DNA of 64,000 nt from an uncultured Prevotella sp. (GCA_900548195.1 URJQ01000001.1:1-64000), one strand, 5' to 3'. Positions 24,332 through 33,270 are shown, counted from the stretch's first letter. The notes: generated by a model not told the origin, from the letters alone. A program made the numbers and translations.

Positions 24332-25002
24332 TGAAATATTCCTTGACAGAATTACTGGAGTTGCCTCTATTCTTAGGTATGGGAAGAGGGGAACTGGACG
24401 AGATACAGAAGTATGTTCGCCTTGCCAGTTCTCATGTCAAGAAAACCAGAATGATAGTCACTGCTGGCGAACTTTGCGACAGTCTGATAATCGTAGCAAA
24501 AGGACAACTGTCCTGCATCAGATACAGCGATGATAAATCATACTATATGGACGAGCATCTGCAGGCGCCTCTGGTCATACAGCCCGAGCATATCTTCGGA
24601 ATGAAGCAGAGATACACGATGTCGTTCAAGGCACGCTCGTATTGCGATGTGCTGAGGATTGAGAAGCACATGGTGCTCAGACTCATGGAAAAGTCGATGA
24701 CATTCCGACTCAATTTCCTGAATATCATCACCACTCAGACGCAGCGATTGTGCAGTGATATCTGGCATCCTATGCCTGAAGATGTAGAGAAAAGGATAAT
24801 ACGATTTGTCAAAGACCATTCCCATTATCCTGCTGGATGCAAGATATTGCATATCAAGATGAATGCTTTTGCTAAGGAATTGGGCTGCTCCCGCCTTGAA
24901 ATATCTGAGGCTTTGCATTCCCTGCAGGACAAGCAACTGCTCCTTATCCGCCGTTCTTTCATAGAAGTGCCGATGCTGCAATTGCTTATCAAGCAGAAAT
25001 AA
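24331..25002 (+). CDS. Crp/Fnr family transcriptional regulator
   Basis: Regulator of 223 residues. An upstream in-frame ATG exists at 24292, but the start at 24331 overlaps the apbE stop (TAATG) and gives the usual N-terminus. The cyclic-nucleotide-binding-like beta barrel covers about 10-130 (VKKTRMIVTAGELCDSLIIV). It lacks the classical RxSxxA cAMP pocket and the FNR Cys cluster, so the signal is unknown. The winged-helix domain has AFAKELGCSRLEISEALHSL as the recognition helix-turn-helix. One-base overlap with apbE indicates coupled expression. Targets cannot be deduced. Confidence 0.88.
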   Translation: MKYSLTELLELPLFLGMGRGELDEIQKYVRLASSHVKKTRMIVTAGELCDSLIIVAKGQLSCIRYSDDKSYYMDEHLQAPLVIQPEHIFGMKQRYTMSFKARSYCDVLRIEKHMVLRLMEKSMTFRLNFLNIITTQTQRLCSDIWHPMPEDVEKRIIRFVKDHSHYPAGCKILHIKMNAFAKELGCSRLEISEALHSLQDKQLLLIRRSFIEVPMLQLLIKQK

Positions 25003-25055
25003 GTGGCGTGATGACAGCGCTTTAGAATAGTAAAAACTGACATTCAGGGCTTCAT

Positions 25056-27137
25056 ATGGCCCACGATAATTATATAATATACAAGATAATGAGACAGAAT
25101 CCGTTTTTCAGCAAATATACTACAATACATGAAGTGCCTCCTTTCGACAAGATAAAGCTCGAAGATTACGAAGAGGCTTTCATGGAAGGAATACGCCGTG
25201 ACGATGAGCATATAGACAAAATCATCAATAATCCGGAGCCTCCTACATTTGATAACACGATTATCGAAGAGGATGATGAGAATGAATATTATGCTTTGCT
25301 TGACAAAGTGTCTGCCGTTTTCTTCAATCTTCTTTCTGCTGAGACGAATGATGAGATGGACGCACTGGCACAAAAGATTCAGCCTGCGCTGACAAAGCAT
25401 GCTAATGACGTGAGTCTCAATAAGAGATTGTTTGAACGCATCAAGGCAGTACATGACAATCATCGCCCTCTCACACCGGAGGAAGAGTGTCTCTTGCAGA
25501 AGAGTTACGACGGTTTCGTCCGTAGCGGTGCTCTCCTCGATGAGGAAGGAAAGGCTAAGCTCCGTGCTCTCACAGAGGAAGGCAGTATGCTTTCTCTCCA
25601 GTTTTCGCAGAATCTGCTGAAAGAAAAGAAGGCTTTCTCTCTCCATATCACTGATGAGAATGACCTTAAAGGTCTCCCTGATACTCAGAAAGAGACGGCA
25701 AGACATGAGGCAAAGGAGCGTAATCTCGATGGTTGGGTGTTTACTCTCGACTTCCCAAGTTATGGTCCTTTTATGCAATATGCAGAAAACCGCGACCTCA
25801 GAGAGAAAATGTTTATGGCATACAACACTCTCTGTACGCATGAAAATGAGACTAATAACATAGATATCTGCAAGCGACTGATCAATATTCGCCGTGAGAC
25901 GGCTCAGTTGCTCGGTTATCATACCTATGCTGACTATGTCCTCGTAAAGCGTATGGCATCCAATGTAGCAAATGTATATAAACTGCTCGACGACCTTATT
26001 GATGCCTATAAGCCTACTGCCGTTGCTGAGAAAGAGGAACTGAAGCAGATGGCTAAGCGCATGAATGGAGAGGATTTCAAACTCATGCCGTGGGATGGAG
26101 CTTTCTATTCGCACAAGCTTCAGTTGGAAAAATATAATGTCGATGCAGAGATGGTACGTCCGTACTTCGAACTTTCCAAGGTGATAAAGGGCGTATTCGG
26201 ACTTGCCACACGCCTTTATGGCATTACATTCCAGGAGAATAAGGATATTCCTGTATATCATCCTGATGTGAAAGCCTATGAGGTGTTCGACAAAGATGGC
26301 TCATATCTCGCAGTCCTCTATGCCGATTTCTATCCTCGAAAGGGCAAGCAGGGTGGAGCTTGGATGACCAGTTATCAGGATCAATGGATTAACCAAAAGG
26401 GCGAAAACATACGTCCGCACGTCAGTCTGGTGATGAATTTCACCAAGCCTACTGCTGATAAGCCTGCATTGCTCACCCTCGGTGAGGTGGAGACTTTCCT
26501 CCACGAGTTCGGTCATTCATTGCATGGTATGTTTGCCAACACTCGCTTCTCTTCGCTTTCAGGCACTAATGTGTGGTGGGATTTTGTGGAATTGCCTTCA
26601 CAGTTTATGGAGAATTTCTCTCTTGAGCGTGAGTTTCTCTCCACTTTCGCATACCATTACAAGACTGGTGAACCAATGCCTGACGACCTTATCCAGCGTC
26701 TTATTGATGGAAGAAACTTCGCTGTGGCTTCTGCTTGCCTCCGCCAGGTCAGCTTCGGACTCCTCGATATGGCTTACTATACTAAGGAAAAGCCATTCGA
26801 AGACGACCTTATCAAGTTTGAGAAAAAGGCTTGGGAGAAGGCAATCATCGGCACCCAACTGGAGAATACCTGCATGACTGTGCAGTTCTCGCACATCATG
26901 GCTGGCGGATATGCGGCTGGTTATTATAGTTATAAGTGGGCAGAGGTGCTTGATGCCGATGCTTTTGCAGTGTTCAAGCGTGAAGGTGTCTTCAACAGAG
27001 AGACGGCACAACGCTTCCGCGACTGCATTCTCTCCAAGGGAGGAACCGAGCATCCGATGACTCTCTATAAGCGTTTCCGTGGTGGCGAGCCGACTATTGA
27101 TGCCCTTCTCGAAAGAAATGGTATCAAGAAAGCGTAA
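25056..27137 (+). CDS. dcp: M3 family peptidyl-dipeptidase
   Basis: Zinc metallopeptidase of 693 residues, cytoplasmic, with no signal peptide. The active site is FLHEFGHSLHGMF (HExxH) near residue 480, with the third ligand in the following WDFVELPSQFMENF. The N-terminal half is the helical domain that closes over the groove. Dcp-type enzymes release dipeptides from the C-terminus of short peptides. The start is uncertain: MRQNPFFSKY at 25089 begins where many homologues begin and would give 682 residues. It lies 53 bases after the Crp/Fnr gene. Confidence 0.9.
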   Translation: MAHDNYIIYKIMRQNPFFSKYTTIHEVPPFDKIKLEDYEEAFMEGIRRDDEHIDKIINNPEPPTFDNTIIEEDDENEYYALLDKVSAVFFNLLSAETNDEMDALAQKIQPALTKHANDVSLNKRLFERIKAVHDNHRPLTPEEECLLQKSYDGFVRSGALLDEEGKAKLRALTEEGSMLSLQFSQNLLKEKKAFSLHITDENDLKGLPDTQKETARHEAKERNLDGWVFTLDFPSYGPFMQYAENRDLREKMFMAYNTLCTHENETNNIDICKRLINIRRETAQLLGYHTYADYVLVKRMASNVANVYKLLDDLIDAYKPTAVAEKEELKQMAKRMNGEDFKLMPWDGAFYSHKLQLEKYNVDAEMVRPYFELSKVIKGVFGLATRLYGITFQENKDIPVYHPDVKAYEVFDKDGSYLAVLYADFYPRKGKQGGAWMTSYQDQWINQKGENIRPHVSLVMNFTKPTADKPALLTLGEVETFLHEFGHSLHGMFANTRFSSLSGTNVWWDFVELPSQFMENFSLEREFLSTFAYHYKTGEPMPDDLIQRLIDGRNFAVASACLRQVSFGLLDMAYYTKEKPFEDDLIKFEKKAWEKAIIGTQLENTCMTVQFSHIMAGGYAAGYYSYKWAEVLDADAFAVFKREGVFNRETAQRFRDCILSKGGTEHPMTLYKRFRGGEPTIDALLERNGIKKA

Positions 27138-27216
27138 CTATCACGTCGTAAGTATTTTATAATGCCATAGCATTCCGTCTGTTACCGCGGAATAATATAA
27201 TAAAGTAATCGTGAAT

Positions 27217-27648
27217 ATGGATAAGCAGAAACAGTACAATCTCGACTGTCGCTATCTGAGAATGGCGCAGATCTGGGCAGAGAACAGTTATTGCAAGCGT
27301 AGGCAAGTCGGCGCTCTTGTGGTAAAAGACAAGATGATTATCAGTGATGGATACAATGGTACACCGAGCGGATTCGACAATATCTGTGAGGATGAGACCA
27401 ACACTACATATCCATACGTGCTCCATGCTGAGGCTAATGCTATCACCAAACTGGCTCGAAGCAGCAATAATAGCGATGGCGCTACACTCTATGTCACTGC
27501 TTCTCCATGTATAGAATGCGCAAAACTCATCATTCAGGCTGGCATAAAGCGTGTCATCTACGGTGAGGAATACCGTCTCTCTGATGGTCTTGACTTGATG
27601 CGCAAGGCAGGAATTGAAGTACTGTTGCTTGAGCAAAAGGAGAAATAA
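27217..27648 (+). CDS. Deoxycytidylate (dCMP) deaminase family protein
   Basis: Zinc-dependent deaminase of 143 residues. The ATG at 27217 is preferred to the GTG two codons upstream (27211). HAEAN (zinc His and catalytic Glu) and PCIEC (two zinc Cys) are intact. RRQVGALVV and YNGTPSG are typical of the dCMP deaminase/ComEB group. It converts dCMP to dUMP for thymidylate synthesis. It stands 79 bases after the M3 peptidase and 62 bases before the S41 peptidase, probably in one rightward transcript. Confidence 0.92.
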   Translation: MDKQKQYNLDCRYLRMAQIWAENSYCKRRQVGALVVKDKMIISDGYNGTPSGFDNICEDETNTTYPYVLHAEANAITKLARSSNNSDGATLYVTASPCIECAKLIIQAGIKRVIYGEEYRLSDGLDLMRKAGIEVLLLEQKEK

Positions 27649-27710
27649 ATGCCAACCATCCTTGGTTGCCTGCCCTCATCTCCCCATAATCACAATAATA
27701 AAACAAGAAA

Positions 27711-29342
27711 ATGTCAAAGAAAACAAATAGATACATGCCCCTGCTGATGGCTCTATGCGTAGTCATCGGTATAGTGATAGGATCTTTCTATGCCAATCAT
27801 TTCTCAGGAAATCGCCTCAATATCATCAATTCTGGTAGTAACAGACTCAATAATCTCTTGCATATCATCGATGATCAGTATGTCGATTCCGTCAATATCA
27901 ATGACTTGGTGGAGAAAGCTATCCCGCAGATATTGTCCGAACTGGACCCTCACTCTGTCTATATCTCAGCGAAAGAGGCGCAGAAGACTGCCGATGATCT
28001 CAAGGGTTCATTCTGTGGTGTCGGCATCGAATTTGTCATTAGAGAGGATACTATCCATGTGCAGAATGTCATTACTGACGGTCCTGCCGAGCGTGCTGGC
28101 ATAATAGCAGGCGATAAAATCGTAGCTGTCGATGGCAAACCGTTCGTTGGCAAGATGGTGACAAGTGAGGAAGCGCAGACTCGTCTCAAGGGAGAGAAGG
28201 GCTCTAAGGTGAAGATTGGGGTCGTAAGATATGGCTCTAAGAAAGTAAAGACCTTCACACTTGTGCGTGATGAAATAAAGATGAAGAGCGTTTCTGCAGC
28301 TTATATGCTCGATGAAACTACGGGATATATCAAGGTAAAGAACTTTGGCGAGACCACATACGCTGAATTCCTCGTTGCTCTTGCTACCTTGTCACAGCAA
28401 GGATTCAAGGGTCTTGTCGTCGATCTCCGCGATAATGGTGGCGGTTATCTTGAGTCCAGTGTGCAAATGGCTAATGAATTCCTCCCTGCTAATCGTCTGA
28501 TTGTATATACTCAGGGTCGCAAGTCCCCTCGTCGTGACTATCAATCGGATGGTAGGGGCGCTTATATCAAGATGCCACTCGTAGTGCTTATCAATGAAAA
28601 CTCTGCCTCTGCATCCGAGATTTTCGCTGGAGCAATGCAGGATAATGACCGTGCCACTATCATAGGCTTGCGCTCTTACGGTAAGGGATTGGTACAGCAA
28701 CAGTTGGGATTCCCTGACGGTTCGATGATTCGTCTTACGGTAGCGCGCTATTATACTCCTTCTGGTCGTTGCATACAGAAGCCATATACCAATGCTGATG
28801 AATATAGCCATGACGTATTGAAGAGATATGAGAGTGGTGAATTCTTCTCTCAGGACAGCATTAAGCATACCGGACCAAAGTATCATACCGTAGGCGGTAG
28901 GGTAGTATATGGCGGTGGTGGTATCACTCCTGACATCTTTGTGGCTGAAGATACCACATCTCTCACCAGCTATTATACCAAGGCTGTCACCAGTGGACTT
29001 ATCCTTCAGTTTGCTTTTGTCTATACTGACGACAACCGTCTGAAACTGAATAACTTCACTGAAATGCAGGAAATGGCTGACTATCTCAAGACTCAAAGCC
29101 TTGTGGATAAGTTTGCTACTTATGCTGATTCTCATGGATTGAAGCGTCGTAACCTGATGATTAAAAAGTCATACTCACTCCTTGACCGTTTCATCAATAG
29201 TAGAATTATCTACACAATGCTTGACGAGCAGTCTTGGTATCAGTATATCAATCAGGATGATCCTGTCATTGGTACGGCGATAAATGTCTTCAGGGAAGGC
29301 AAGGCTTTCCCTTCCATCGTGAAAAAGAAGGCAAAGAAATGA
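27711..29342 (+). CDS. S41 family C-terminal processing peptidase
   Basis: Envelope serine protease of 543 residues. An N-terminal membrane anchor (residues about 10-28, LLMALCVVIGIVIGSFYA) exports it. A PDZ domain follows at about 95-175 (GVGIEF, DGPAERAGIIAGDKIVAVDG). The catalytic domain has NENSASASEIFAGA with the nucleophile Ser and SYGKGLVQQ with the general-base Lys. The C-terminal 110 residues are helical. CtpA-like enzymes trim the C-termini of periplasmic proteins. Length and domain order are normal. Confidence 0.93.
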   Translation: MSKKTNRYMPLLMALCVVIGIVIGSFYANHFSGNRLNIINSGSNRLNNLLHIIDDQYVDSVNINDLVEKAIPQILSELDPHSVYISAKEAQKTADDLKGSFCGVGIEFVIREDTIHVQNVITDGPAERAGIIAGDKIVAVDGKPFVGKMVTSEEAQTRLKGEKGSKVKIGVVRYGSKKVKTFTLVRDEIKMKSVSAAYMLDETTGYIKVKNFGETTYAEFLVALATLSQQGFKGLVVDLRDNGGGYLESSVQMANEFLPANRLIVYTQGRKSPRRDYQSDGRGAYIKMPLVVLINENSASASEIFAGAMQDNDRATIIGLRSYGKGLVQQQLGFPDGSMIRLTVARYYTPSGRCIQKPYTNADEYSHDVLKRYESGEFFSQDSIKHTGPKYHTVGGRVVYGGGGITPDIFVAEDTTSLTSYYTKAVTSGLILQFAFVYTDDNRLKLNNFTEMQEMADYLKTQSLVDKFATYADSHGLKRRNLMIKKSYSLLDRFINSRIIYTMLDEQSWYQYINQDDPVIGTAINVFREGKAFPSIVKKKAKK

Positions 29343-29404
29343 CATCCTGACGCATCATTACGATGATATAAAAGAACAAACACCCAACTTGATAATCTAA
29401 ATAT

Positions 29405-29959
29405 ATGAAAAAGAAGGAATTAAGAAGGCATATACGTGCCGAGAAACAGAAATATAGCAAAGCAGAACTTGCACAATTCTCAGCAGAGATAGTGCAAGTA
29501 TTGCTTCGCCATTCTCGTGTCATTGAAGCGCAAACGATACTCCTTTACCATGCTCTTCCTGATGAAGTCGATACCACAGCGCTGCTTTCTGCCCTGCAAA
29601 GTCGAGGCAAGACATTGCTTCTGCCAAAGGTAATCAGTGATACTGATATGACAATACATCTCTATCACGGTGAGGAAACGTTGCGAAAGGATGACTCTTT
29701 CGGCATTATGGAGCCTGACAACGCTCCTTTTACCGACTATTCGTCCATAGATCTGATGATAATCCCTGGCATGGCATTCGATAATCAGTGTCATCGTTTG
29801 GGCAGAGGAAAGGGCTATTATGACCGTTTCCTGTCTAAAGTTCCTGCAGATAAGTATAAGTTGGGCATTTGTTTTCCATTCCAGATGTTGCCAGAAGTGC
29901 CTTCAGAGGCTACTGATATCCTTATGAATGAGGTGGTGTCTGGTGGGTTTGTTGTTTAG
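29405..29959 (+). CDS. 5-formyltetrahydrofolate cyclo-ligase
   Basis: Enzyme of 184 residues that turns 5-formyl-THF into 5,10-methenyl-THF using ATP. The N-terminal basic helix (KKKELRRHIRAEKQKYS) and the C-terminal loop FDNQCHRLGRGKGYYDRFL are the family signatures. It links to the one-carbon gene fhs at 34980, although the two are not in one operon. The last codons (GGFVV-stop) lie inside a TTGTTTAG-type repeat that starts at 29950, so the repeat supplies the stop codon. Confidence 0.92.
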   Translation: MKKKELRRHIRAEKQKYSKAELAQFSAEIVQVLLRHSRVIEAQTILLYHALPDEVDTTALLSALQSRGKTLLLPKVISDTDMTIHLYHGEETLRKDDSFGIMEPDNAPFTDYSSIDLMIIPGMAFDNQCHRLGRGKGYYDRFLSKVPADKYKLGICFPFQMLPEVPSEATDILMNEVVSGGFVV

Positions 29960-30050
29960 TTGTTTAGTTGTTTGGTTGAATGTATAATCAAGGCAAATAA
30001 CCAAATAACCAAACAAGGCAAACAACAAAACAACGAAACAACCAAACAAC
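29950..30050. repeat. Palindromic element with (TTGTTTAG)n-like arms, copy 1
   Basis: The left arm (29950-29979) repeats TTGTTTAG or TTGTTTGG. The right arm (29993-30050) repeats the complement type, CCAAACAA and ACCAAATA. The middle is short. A relative with the same layout lies at 42084-42213. It overlaps the end of the cyclo-ligase gene. Confidence 0.65.
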
Positions 30051-30078
30051 ATTAACTTTACTCAATAAAACCCCATAA

Positions 30079-30369
30079 ATGTTCCGTAAGCATCCGATAC
30101 AAGTAGAGAAGTTAGTGAAGGTCATCCTTCGCTCAAATGGTCTTGAGACGCCTTGGCTTCAAAGGCGTCTTATAGAGGCGTGGGATAATGTGGCTGGTGA
30201 AACTGTTGCGCGATATACCACGGAAAAGTATATCCGCAATCAGACTTTATTCGTTCATATAGAAAATCCTGCGCTACGTTCGGAGTTGAATATGTCTAAA
30301 AATATGTTAATAAAGTGCTTAAATACAACTGTAGGAGCGCAAGTAATCACCGACATACGTTTGGTATAA
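30079..30369 (+). CDS. DUF721 (DciA-like) domain protein
   Basis: Small basic protein of 96 residues. VEKLVKVILRSNGLETPWLQ, then VAGETVARYTTEKYIRN and LFVHIENPALRSELNMSKN match the DUF721/DciA domain. DciA loads the DnaB helicase in many bacteria; whether this short Bacteroidales form does so is not shown. It is convergent with recF across a 576-base gap full of repeats. DUF721 genes next to recF are common, which makes a DNA-replication link plausible. Confidence 0.85.
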   Translation: MFRKHPIQVEKLVKVILRSNGLETPWLQRRLIEAWDNVAGETVARYTTEKYIRNQTLFVHIENPALRSELNMSKNMLIKCLNTTVGAQVITDIRLV

Positions 30370-30393
30370 TTACAATTCCGACGCAGTGATTGC

Positions 30394-30547
30394 AATCTAA
30401 AAGCTATGTTGTTACTGCCAAATCGCTATGTTCTAACTTCCTAATAACTATATTGTTACCTTCTAAAAGCATAGTTATTACCTTGTAAAAGCATTGTTAT
30501 TACCTTGTAAAAGCATAGCTATTGCAAACTAAAAACTAAGCTTTTGC
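30394..30547. repeat. 22-bp periodic repeat, locus C (7 units)
   Basis: Seven consecutive units of exactly 22 nt start at 30394, 30416, 30438, 30460, 30482, 30504 and 30526. The best units share TAAAAGCATAGTTATTAC, preceded by four variable bases (CTTC, CTTG). Outer units are more diverged. There are no spacers. The array lies between the convergent DUF721 and recF genes. Confidence 0.88.
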
Positions 30548-30611
30548 AGTCCTCTTTTATATCGAAAATTAAGCTACTTTTCTCGTAAAAAAAATATTTT
30601 TTTTTCAAATA

Positions 30612-30714
30612 TAATTCCATAATTCCACCTCTTTGCCGTAAAGTGTTGAAGCTTAATATGATATAAGTGGTGGAATTAGTGGTGGAATTATGGTGGAATT
30701 TCATGAAGTTCCAC
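30612..30714. repeat. GGTGGAATT direct and inverted repeats
   Basis: GGTGGAATT occurs three times in a row at about 30669-30702, spaced 12 and 11 bases. AATTCCACC lies at 30620-30628 and TTCCACC at 30709-30715, in inverted orientation. It could be a protein-binding cluster or a decayed palindrome. No gene is visible here. Confidence 0.5.
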
Positions 30715-30735
30715 CCATGCGAATTGGTTTTAGTG

Positions 30736-30905
30736 ACTAAACCTTCGTAAGTAAAAGATGCCCCTCAGTTCCCACTGCCGTGGGGAGGTGAAAAATATCA
30801 ATAGAGAAAAACAAAGAAAAAATATAAAAATATATATTTGTTTATTTTGTTTATTGATATTTTATTACTGATTAGTAGCATGTTAGCTACTTGCGAAAGT
30901 TGAGT
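30736..30905. mobile_element. 170-bp MITE-like palindromic element, copy 2
   Basis: Same length (170 bp) and internal order as the copy at 59-228. The left end is ACTAAACCTTCGTAAGT (30736-30752). The right end is ACTTGCGAAAGTTGAGT (30889-30905), the inverted partner of the copy-1 left end. It contains a CCCAC/GTGGG hairpin and AT-rich arms with AATATCAAT and ATTGATATT. It encodes no protein. It lies downstream of recF. Confidence 0.72.
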
Positions 30906-30945
30906 TTGTGAATGAAAACGCTGATTTTAGGATGTCAAATGAGGA

Positions 30946-32046
30946 TTATGAGGCTGTTATTTCACCATTTTTGACATAGAAAATCCTGTAATCAGAGTCG
31001 CTTTTCTCCAGTATTTGGGAAAGGTGATCGCGGTTGGTGTCCGTGATAAATATCTGTCCGAAGTTGTTGCCAGCCACCATGTTAACGATGTTTTCCACAC
31101 GTTGAGCATCCAGTTTGTCGAAAATATCATCCAAAAGGAGCAGTGGGGTAGTGGCGCTGATGGTCTTTCGAAGGAAATCAAACTGTGCAAGTTTGAGCGA
31201 AATACTGTAAGTCTTGTTCTGTCCTTGGCTGCCTTCACGCTTGATTGGGAAGCCACCCAACAGCATTTCGAGGTCATCGCGATGTATTCCGTGTAGAGAA
31301 TATCCCACAGCGCGGTCTTTCATACGGTCGCGCTGTATCACTTCCAGCAACGGACCTCGTTGACAATGAGAAACATATTCGAGAGTGACAGTCTCTTTTT
31401 CGCCGGAGATAGTGCGGTAAATACTCTGGAATACGGGTATGAAATCCTTGACAAAAGCGTCTCTTTTCTTGTAGATAGCTTCGCCATGGCGTGCCATCTC
31501 TTCCTCCCAAAGTTGCATTAGCATCAAGTCCGGCTCTTCTTCCATCTTCAGAAGGGCGTTGCGTTGCTGCAAAGCTTTGTTGTAAGCGTTGAGATCGTCT
31601 ATATAAGTGCTGTCAAATTGTGCAATGACCATATCCAGGAAGCGCCTTCTCTCTTCGCTTCCGCCCTGTATAAGTATGGTGTCATTCGGTGAAACGATGA
31701 TGAGTGGCACCAGACCGATATGCTCCGAGAGCCTTTTATACGCCTTTTTGTTGCGTTTAAACTGCTTTTTCACTCCCCTTTTCATGCCAGCATAGAGTTC
31801 TTCCAGCGTGCCATTGTCCGTCTCATAGTTGGCATTTATCATAAAGAAATCAGCCTCATGTCGAATTACATTCGAGTCAATGTTGGTTGACATCGACTTG
31901 CAGAATGACATATAGTAGATAGCATCCAGCACATTAGTCTTGCCTTCACCATTACTTCCGATAAAGCAGTTCATCTTTGGGGAGAAAGAAAGGCTGGCAT
32001 CAGCTATGTTCTTATAGTTGAGTATGGTGAGTTCTTTTAGTGTCAT
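30946..32046 (-). CDS. recF: DNA replication and repair protein RecF
   Basis: SMC-like ATPase of 366 residues. It helps load RecA at single-strand gaps, with RecO and RecR. The Walker A motif is GSNGEGKTNVLDAIYYMSF (about 30-48), the signature is GSQGQNKTYSISLKLAQF, and Walker B is PLLLLDDIFDKLD. The N-terminus MTLKELTILNYKNIADASL is typical. The length is normal. The gene is convergent with DUF721 and has a promoter at 32175. It is not next to dnaA or dnaN, as usual in Bacteroidales. Confidence 0.96.
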   Translation of the reverse strand: MTLKELTILNYKNIADASLSFSPKMNCFIGSNGEGKTNVLDAIYYMSFCKSMSTNIDSNVIRHEADFFMINANYETDNGTLEELYAGMKRGVKKQFKRNKKAYKRLSEHIGLVPLIIVSPNDTILIQGGSEERRRFLDMVIAQFDSTYIDDLNAYNKALQQRNALLKMEEEPDLMLMQLWEEEMARHGEAIYKKRDAFVKDFIPVFQSIYRTISGEKETVTLEYVSHCQRGPLLEVIQRDRMKDRAVGYSLHGIHRDDLEMLLGGFPIKREGSQGQNKTYSISLKLAQFDFLRKTISATTPLLLLDDIFDKLDAQRVENIVNMVAGNNFGQIFITDTNRDHLSQILEKSDSDYRIFYVKNGEITAS

Positions 32047-32089
32047 CGCTTGAAATAATGTCGTTGTATAATTGTTGCTATTTCCTATT

Positions 32090-32156
32090 TAGTAGGTGAT
32101 CAGAATTATTTTTATAATTATCTATTCCTTATCAAAATATTTTTGATTACCTACTT
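32090..32156. repeat. Dispersed inverted-end repeat (AGTAGGTGAT family), copy 2
   Basis: Starts TAGTAGGTGATCAGAATTAT and ends TTTTGATTACCTACTT, which is the inverted partner. It is a compact relative of the element at 23152-23260 and sits in the leader of recF. Confidence 0.65.
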
Positions 32157-32174
32157 AAAGTTGATTTTATAGTG

Positions 32175-32182
32175 CAAAGTTA
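32175..32182 (-). promoter_or_regulatory. Promoter -7 box for recF
   Basis: TAACTTTG on the minus strand matches TAnnTTTG. The leader to the recF ATG would be about 120 nt and would contain the AGTAGGTGAT hairpin. Confidence 0.55.
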
Positions 32183-32246
32183 CACCTTTTTAATAGGAAA
32201 AACGAAAAAAGTACCCAATAAATTTCCCTATGTCATAGATTTTCTG

Positions 32247-32254
32247 TAATTTTG
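32247..32254 (+). promoter_or_regulatory. Promoter -7 box for the TPR gene
   Basis: TAATTTTG matches TAnnTTTG, 62 bases before the ATG at 32316. It diverges from the recF promoter, with about 65 bases between the two boxes. Confidence 0.6.
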
Positions 32255-32315
32255 CGTCGCAAAAGTATCTGCATACTCAAATCTATTAGAAATAATAAAA
32301 AAATAAAATACAAGA

Positions 32316-33011
32316 ATGGCAAATTCAAAAATCGAACAGGGTACTCCAACAATGGAGCAGACTCTCAACAAGCAGGAGGCGTTCTTCCTGAAGTACAAGA
32401 AGGCTATCGTAGTTGCAGTCGTAGCCGTTATCGTAATCATTGCAGGCTCTATCGCTTACAATACTTTCTATGCAGGTCCACGTGAGGACAAGGCTGCTAC
32501 AGCAATGGCTAAGGCACAGGAACTCTTCGCTGCACAGCAGTATGAGCTTGCTCTTAAGGGTGACAAGTCTTTCGAGGGTTTCCTTCAGGTAGCATCAAAC
32601 TACAGTGGTACTGACGCTGCAAACCTCGCAAATCTTTATGCTGGTCTTTGCTATGCAAACCTCGACAAGTGGCAGGACGCTGTCAAGTATCTTGACCAGT
32701 TCTCTTCACAGGACGACGCTTTCATCAGCCCATCAGCAATGGCTGCTCTCGGTAATGCTTATGCTCATACCAAGCAGATTGACAAGGCTGTTTCTTGCCT
32801 TAAGAAGGCTGCTGACATGGCAAACTCTGAGGCTAAGGATGGCGTAAACATCTCTGTAGCTCCTACTTGCCTTATGCAGGCTGCTCGTCTTCTCGAAAGT
32901 CAGAATAAGAACGATGAGGCTCTCAGCATCTATAAGGAGATTAAGACTAAGTATGTGAAGTCTTATTACTACTCTGAGATTGACAAGTACATCGAGCGTC
33001 TCACAAAGTAA
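32316..33011 (+). CDS. Membrane-anchored tetratricopeptide repeat protein
   Basis: Protein of 231 residues. A single membrane helix at about 31-47 (AIVVAVVAVIVIIAGSIAY) is preceded by a cytoplasmic tail. TPR-like helical pairs follow (LANLYAGLCYANLDKWQDAV, AALGNAYAHTKQIDKAVSCL, AARLLESQNKNDEALSIYKE). The layout resembles YfgM-like periplasmic TPR proteins, which act with the SecYEG/chaperone network, but the family call is tentative. Codons are strongly biased to those of highly expressed genes (GCT, CTC, AAG). A strong terminator follows at 33121. Confidence 0.85.
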   Translation: MANSKIEQGTPTMEQTLNKQEAFFLKYKKAIVVAVVAVIVIIAGSIAYNTFYAGPREDKAATAMAKAQELFAAQQYELALKGDKSFEGFLQVASNYSGTDAANLANLYAGLCYANLDKWQDAVKYLDQFSSQDDAFISPSAMAALGNAYAHTKQIDKAVSCLKKAADMANSEAKDGVNISVAPTCLMQAARLLESQNKNDEALSIYKEIKTKYVKSYYYSEIDKYIERLTK

Positions 33012-33120
33012 TTAAATAAATTAGGTCGTAAAGTCTTGGGTATTATCGCTTATGATTGCTGTCCCTCGACTGGAAACCTATAGATAAACTACCGAATATA
33101 AAAACATATATTCAAATATC

Positions 33121-33192
33121 AAGTGGAGAATACACTGCTCTATCGCTCTTTATATGTAGGTGATAGTGGTGTATTCTTCACTTTTGCTTTTT
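33121..33192 (+). terminator. Intrinsic terminator of the TPR gene
   Basis: A long stem pairs about 33121-33144 with 33162-33183, with few mismatches, and is followed by TTTTGCTTTTTT. It is 110 bases after the stop codon. Confidence 0.75.
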
Positions 33193-33270
33193 TCTAAAGC
33201 GGTCTGAAAGCGTTCCTGTCAATAATAATAAGGTGGGGATTTTCACCGCAATCACAATTCAAACATCATT

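Noticed and set aside
25044..26261. 405-codon frame antisense to the M3 peptidase
   Set aside because: It lies opposite a gene with a clear zinc motif, and its composition is typical of a reverse-strand shadow.
30394..30547. Tandem array as a CRISPR
   Set aside because: The units are 22 nt and abut each other with no spacers, the repeats are degenerate, and no cas gene is present.
33012..33270. FMN riboswitch before ribH
   Set aside because: The conserved FMN-box elements were not found; the gap holds a terminator of the upstream gene.
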